Part shown: one piece after another, positions 5,883-7,831 of the stretch | How positions within the stretch are numbered: the stretch's first letter is position 1 | How the letters are laid out: the number at the start of each line of letters is the position of its first letter | NCBI GenBank assembly: GCA_021828225.1 | Contig: JAKASH010000122.1 | Coordinates: 1-7,831 of the forward strand | Origin: Acidobacteriota bacterium | Lineage (GTDB): Bacteria; Acidobacteriota; Terriglobia; UBA7540 | DNA: 7,831 nucleotides | Direction of reading: 5' to 3' | The notes under the pieces: model-generated | Database searches by the model: none | The model's input: the letters and a program-made list of their open reading frames with translations, nothing else | Told to the model about the DNA's origin: nothing | Translations under genes and position numbers: made by a program

Positions 5883-6035
5883 AGGCGCATCCGATCTTTG
5901 AACCGGGCCAAGAAGTAGCAGCTCCAGAGAAGACTCCCCGATTTCTAACCCTCAAATTTGACACGGGTATCGGTGACCGCGAGCGTTTGCACTTGCGGAA
6001 GTCCACCACCTTCGTTCGGGACAACGATGGGGGAC

Positions 6036-6048
6036 AACCACCGTGGTT
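6036..6048. repeat. 13-base palindrome in a gene-free stretch
   Basis: AACCAC and GTGGTT are perfect 6-base arms around a single C. With only one central base it is more likely a protein-binding site than an RNA hairpin. It is more than 300 bases from the fmdE start and about 155 bases after the beta-barrel stop, so no target gene is obvious. Confidence 0.35.
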
Positions 6049-6303
6049 TAACCTAACACTTGCCTGGATTAGGATGCACTCCCTGCGCAAGGAGGTGTCA
6101 ATATTAGGCCGTTAGCTTTCCGACGCCAGAGGGACTGAAGGTTATCGTGCGCCACGCAGTTCAGAGGCGCACTCGCCCAGCCACGCTCAGAAAGCCGCGG
6201 CATTGGCGGTCGAAGAGTTGCGCATGTGCCGTGCGGCAAAGTCACATCCAGTTGTGATCACCCTCACATTGTCTCGAGTGCGCCAGTGCTAGCATCCGTA
6301 AAC

Positions 6304-6320
6304 ATAAGGACTGCCCTTAT
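6304..6320. promoter_or_regulatory. Inverted repeat upstream of fmdE
   Basis: ATAAGG (6304-6309) and CCTTAT (6315-6320) are perfect 6-base arms with a five-base spacer, flanked outside by GTA and TAC (6298-6300 and 6321-6323). The site lies about 35 bases before the fmdE start codon, between a weak candidate -10 (TAGCAT, 6290-6295) and the ribosome site. It could be an operator or a small 5' leader hairpin; no matching regulator consensus is recognised. Confidence 0.4.
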
Positions 6321-6355
6321 TACAGCCGGAAGCGGCAAGTTTAAAGGAGAGATCG

Positions 6356-6721
6356 ATGACCAGTGCACGAGACTTTTTCGACGACGCGCTGAAGTTCCAC
6401 GGGCACAAGTGCCCGGCGATGCCCCTGGGTTTACGCGCCGGGGCTGCGGCAATGAACCGATTGGGTGTGAACCGAACGGGTGACAGCGAATGGCCGGCGC
6501 TGGTCGAACTGGGCGATCATCACTGCGCCACCTGTTTTGCCGACGGCATTCAAATGATCACTGGCTGCACCTTTGGCAAGGGCAATATTCAGAAGCTCAA
6601 CTATGGCAAGTGGGGGCTGACTCTAGTCGACAAGAAACGGAACAAGGCGGTTCGAGTTGTGCCCCGGGCCGAAGTGATGCTGGCAAACAAGAAGACGGAT
6701 TTTTTCAGAACTACCGCATGA
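6356..6721 (+). CDS. FmdE-family protein, N-terminal metal-binding domain (first part of a split gene)
   Basis: A 121-residue ORF carrying the FmdE domain (PF02663), named after subunit E of formylmethanofuran dehydrogenase. Visible motifs are F-H-G-H-K-C-P (14-20), H-H-C-A-T-C-F-A-D-G-I-Q (55-66) and T-G-C-T-F-G-K-G-N (69-77), whose His and Cys residues bind metal in relatives. Bacterial FmdE-like proteins are soluble and their reaction is unsettled; no other formylmethanofuran dehydrogenase subunit is present here. AAAGGAG lies 6 bases before the ATG, a strong start. Family members of about 200 residues continue into a zinc ribbon, but this frame ends after D-F-F with R-T-T-A and TGA. The expected continuation lies in the -1 frame from the T run at 6700-6705. 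The ORF is thus either a frameshifted or slippage-expressed gene, or the first half of a naturally split one. Confidence 0.85.
   Translation: MTSARDFFDDALKFHGHKCPAMPLGLRAGAAAMNRLGVNRTGDSEWPALVELGDHHCATCFADGIQMITGCTFGKGNIQKLNYGKWGLTLVDKKRNKAVRVVPRAEVMLANKKTDFFRTTA
6700..6706 (+). promoter_or_regulatory. Slippery heptamer T-TTT-TTC at the fmdE frame change
   Basis: In the frame of the first ORF the bases read GAT TTT TTC, so the heptamer fits the X-XXY-YYZ pattern for -1 ribosomal slippage. Slipping back one base gives D-F-F-Q-N-Y-R-M-K-G, which joins the N-terminal domain smoothly to the zinc-ribbon part. I see no strong stem-loop 5-9 bases downstream and no clear upstream Shine-Dalgarno-like stimulator. 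One missing T in the genome or in the assembly would explain the same pattern. Confidence 0.4.
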
Positions 6722-6960
6722 AAGGTGTCCCGCCAACAAAGGTTCCCCTAGAAGTGGTCGAACCGCTGGTTGATAAAGTGTTAAGCGCTCCGGAAGATCA
6801 ACTGCTGCAAGTCAGCGGCGTTTTTGACTACCCCTATCAGGAGCCACCTCAGTCCTTCAACTCCTTCGTTTGTGAAGATTGCGGCGAAATGGTCGTTGAA
6901 GAATATGGCCGCCTGAAAAGTGGGAAGATGGTCTGTATTCCCTGTGGAGAGAAAAGATAG
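6718..6960 (+). CDS. FmdE C-terminal zinc-ribbon part (second part of a split gene)
   Basis: An 80-residue ORF if begun at the ATG that overlaps the previous stop (ATGA). It has the usual C-terminal section of long FmdE proteins: G-V-P-P-T-K-V-P, the helix EVVEPLVDKVLSAPEDQLL (12-30), then a four-cysteine zinc ribbon C-E-D-C (52-55) and C-I-P-C (73-76). The frame is open upstream of 6718, and residues encoded just before it (F-F-Q-N-Y-R) also resemble the family, which supports a fused product made by slippage or a lost base rather than an independent protein. There is no ribosome site before 6718, so separate synthesis would depend on coupling to the preceding ORF. It ends 6 bases before the permease gene. 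As a free protein it would be a small zinc-ribbon polypeptide. Confidence 0.7.
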   Translation: MKGVPPTKVPLEVVEPLVDKVLSAPEDQLLQVSGVFDYPYQEPPQSFNSFVCEDCGEMVVEEYGRLKSGKMVCIPCGEKR

Positions 6961-6966
6961 ACGCGC

Positions 6967-7770
6967 ATGAGCATCCTGGCCTTCGCCTTCTTCTACCTGG
7001 TGATGTTCTTAATTGCAACAGTCTTTTCGGCAATCGGGCAGGGTGGCGGCATACTGTACACTCCAGTTCAACTTTTTTTTGGCATCGAGTTTCACACTGC
7101 GGCTACAACGACATTGTTTCTGATCATGGCCATGTCGCTCTCAGCCACCATGGTATTCCGTAAAGCTGCGATGGTGGATTGGCTCTTGGCCATCGTGCTT
7201 GAGAGTTCAATGACCTCCGGCGCCTTTCTCGGAGGGCTCTTCTCCGGCCACTTCTCAGACAAATTCTTGATCGCCGTCCTCTCAGGAGTGATCGCCGTCG
7301 CTGCTTTCTTCATGGCGACGAACTTCGAAGTACGGAACCGATGCGGCGACCAATCTAGTGGATTTTTTCGCTGGCGCCGGCGCATTGGGGTAGAGACCTA
7401 CTGTGTCAACCTCGGACTAGCTCTTCCAACCGCGTTTGCTATCGGGGCAGTAAGCGGACTTGTTGGAGTTTCGGGCGGCATTCTCGTGGTGCCGATGCTG
7501 GTGCTGCTGTTCGGCGTGCCGATGAATATTGCGGTCGGTAGTTCCGCGTTCATTGTGGGGCTTTCGTCCGCTGGCGGATTCCTGGGTCACTTGGCCGCAG
7601 GACATTTCGACTGGAAAAGAGCGTTGTGTTTGATACCGGGCATTTTTCTAGGAGGCCAGATCGGCGCTCGCACATCGGTTAAAGTCGACAAAACAAAAAT
7701 GAAGCGCTTTTTCGGTTACGTCCTTGCCGTTTTAGCCGTATTCTTAGCCATTCGCACCGCCCTTCACTAG
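6967..7770 (+). CDS. TauE/SafE-family membrane permease
   Basis: A 267-residue inner-membrane protein of the TauE/SafE family (PF01925), whose members export or import sulfite, sulfoacetate and other small organic anions; the substrate here is unknown. It has about eight hydrophobic segments and the family's two-fold internal repeat, with signature loops G-Q-G-G-G-I-L-Y-T-P (24-33) and G-V-S-G-G-I-L-V-V-P (167-176). A basic hydrophilic loop (about 121-141, with R-W-R-R-R) separates the halves and by the positive-inside rule is probably cytoplasmic. A second repeat feature is S-S-A-F-I-V-G-L-S-S-A-G-G (192-204). The start is six bases after the FmdE zinc-ribbon stop and has no close ribosome site; GGAGAG about 18 bases upstream is rather far, so coupled translation is likely. 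The ATG at 7003 is a later in-frame alternative that would cut into the first segment. Confidence 0.87.
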   Translation: MSILAFAFFYLVMFLIATVFSAIGQGGGILYTPVQLFFGIEFHTAATTTLFLIMAMSLSATMVFRKAAMVDWLLAIVLESSMTSGAFLGGLFSGHFSDKFLIAVLSGVIAVAAFFMATNFEVRNRCGDQSSGFFRWRRRIGVETYCVNLGLALPTAFAIGAVSGLVGVSGGILVVPMLVLLFGVPMNIAVGSSAFIVGLSSAGGFLGHLAAGHFDWKRALCLIPGIFLGGQIGARTSVKVDKTKMKRFFGYVLAVLAVFLAIRTALH

Positions 7771-7781
7771 GAAGCGCGAAA

Positions 7782-7831
7782 ATGAAGGCTGCCCACAGAT
7801 ATCCTTTTTTTGTTATCAAAGCACTTCTACT
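7782..7831 (+). CDS. Start of a further gene, cut off by the window end
   Basis: An ATG 11 bases after the permease stop opens a frame without a stop to the last base (16 codons, M-K-A-A-H-R-Y-P-F-F-V-I-K-A-L-L). AGGAAG, overlapping the permease stop, lies seven bases upstream, an excellent ribosome site. The basic start followed by hydrophobic residues could begin a signal peptide or membrane anchor. The product cannot be named. It is probably the next member of the fmdE-permease operon. Confidence 0.5.
   Translation, partial: MKAAHRYPFFVIKALL

Larger units (their letters stand above)
5883..6355. other. 473-base stretch without a recognisable gene
   Basis: No open frame here has a recognisable product, a good ribosome site or coding-like codon use; those present run out of the beta-barrel gene or into fmdE in other frames. 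No tRNA, terminator with a T run, or insertion-sequence end is visible. The only structures seen are a 13-base palindrome at 6036-6048, weak arms CCTAA/TTAGG at 6052-6073, a possible TGC-TAGCAT extended -10 at 6287-6295, and an inverted repeat at 6304-6320. The promoter of the fmdE operon is presumably in the last 100 bases. Confidence 0.5.

Noticed and set aside
6226..6483. 85-codon plus-strand open frame entering fmdE
   Set aside because: It overlaps the strongly supported FmdE start in another frame and has no recognisable product.
6707..6790. Stimulatory stem-loop or pseudoknot after the slippery heptamer
   Set aside because: I looked for complementary arms 5-9 bases downstream and saw only short ones; the best, AACC/GGTT, is over 50 bases away. 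Programmed frameshifting therefore remains unproven.
1..7831. CRISPR array, tRNA, rRNA or mobile element
   Set aside because: I saw no regularly spaced repeats, cloverleaf-like sequence, rRNA motif, transposase or terminal inverted repeats; the only large duplication is the cytochrome gene pair.

Overview
The window looks like chromosomal DNA from a soil or sediment bacterium, most likely an Acidobacteriota member. This is an inference from gene content: a small secreted beta-sandwich-like protein, tandem membrane-anchored cytochromes c, and a PadR regulator coupled to a beta-barrel protein. Moderately GC-rich coding DNA is compatible with it. No rRNA, tRNA, phage, insertion sequence or CRISPR array is visible.

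Left part (about 1-2430), all on the minus strand: a GYD-domain protein followed by a convincing intrinsic terminator, a STAS-domain protein without the usual phosphorylatable serine, and a large membrane-anchored alpha/beta hydrolase of the platelet-activating-factor acetylhydrolase type. The hydrolase has Arg where the family has its catalytic His.

Middle part (about 2730-5882), plus strand: a small secreted protein, a doubtful small ORF, two tandem paralogous single-haem cytochromes c, then a PadR regulator overlapping an outer-membrane beta-barrel gene by 4 bases. A consensus-like promoter with an extended -10 lies between the two cytochrome genes. A 7-9-7 inverted repeat sits where its transcript should start, and a related inverted repeat precedes padR. 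The simplest model is that PadR, or a similar repressor, controls its own operon and the second cytochrome.

Right part (6356-7831), plus strand: an FmdE-family gene split into two ORFs. The N-terminal metal-binding domain and C-terminal zinc ribbon are in different frames, joined by a T-TTT-TTC heptamer and by an ATGA stop/start overlap. A TauE/SafE-family permease follows 6 bases later, and the first 16 codons of another gene run off the end. These probably form one operon; the substrate is not evident. The 473 bases before it (5883-6355) hold no recognisable gene, only small palindromes.

I found no clearly new multi-gene system. The observations most worth checking are the split fmdE, the inverted repeats around the second cytochrome and padR, and the two proteins missing canonical active residues.
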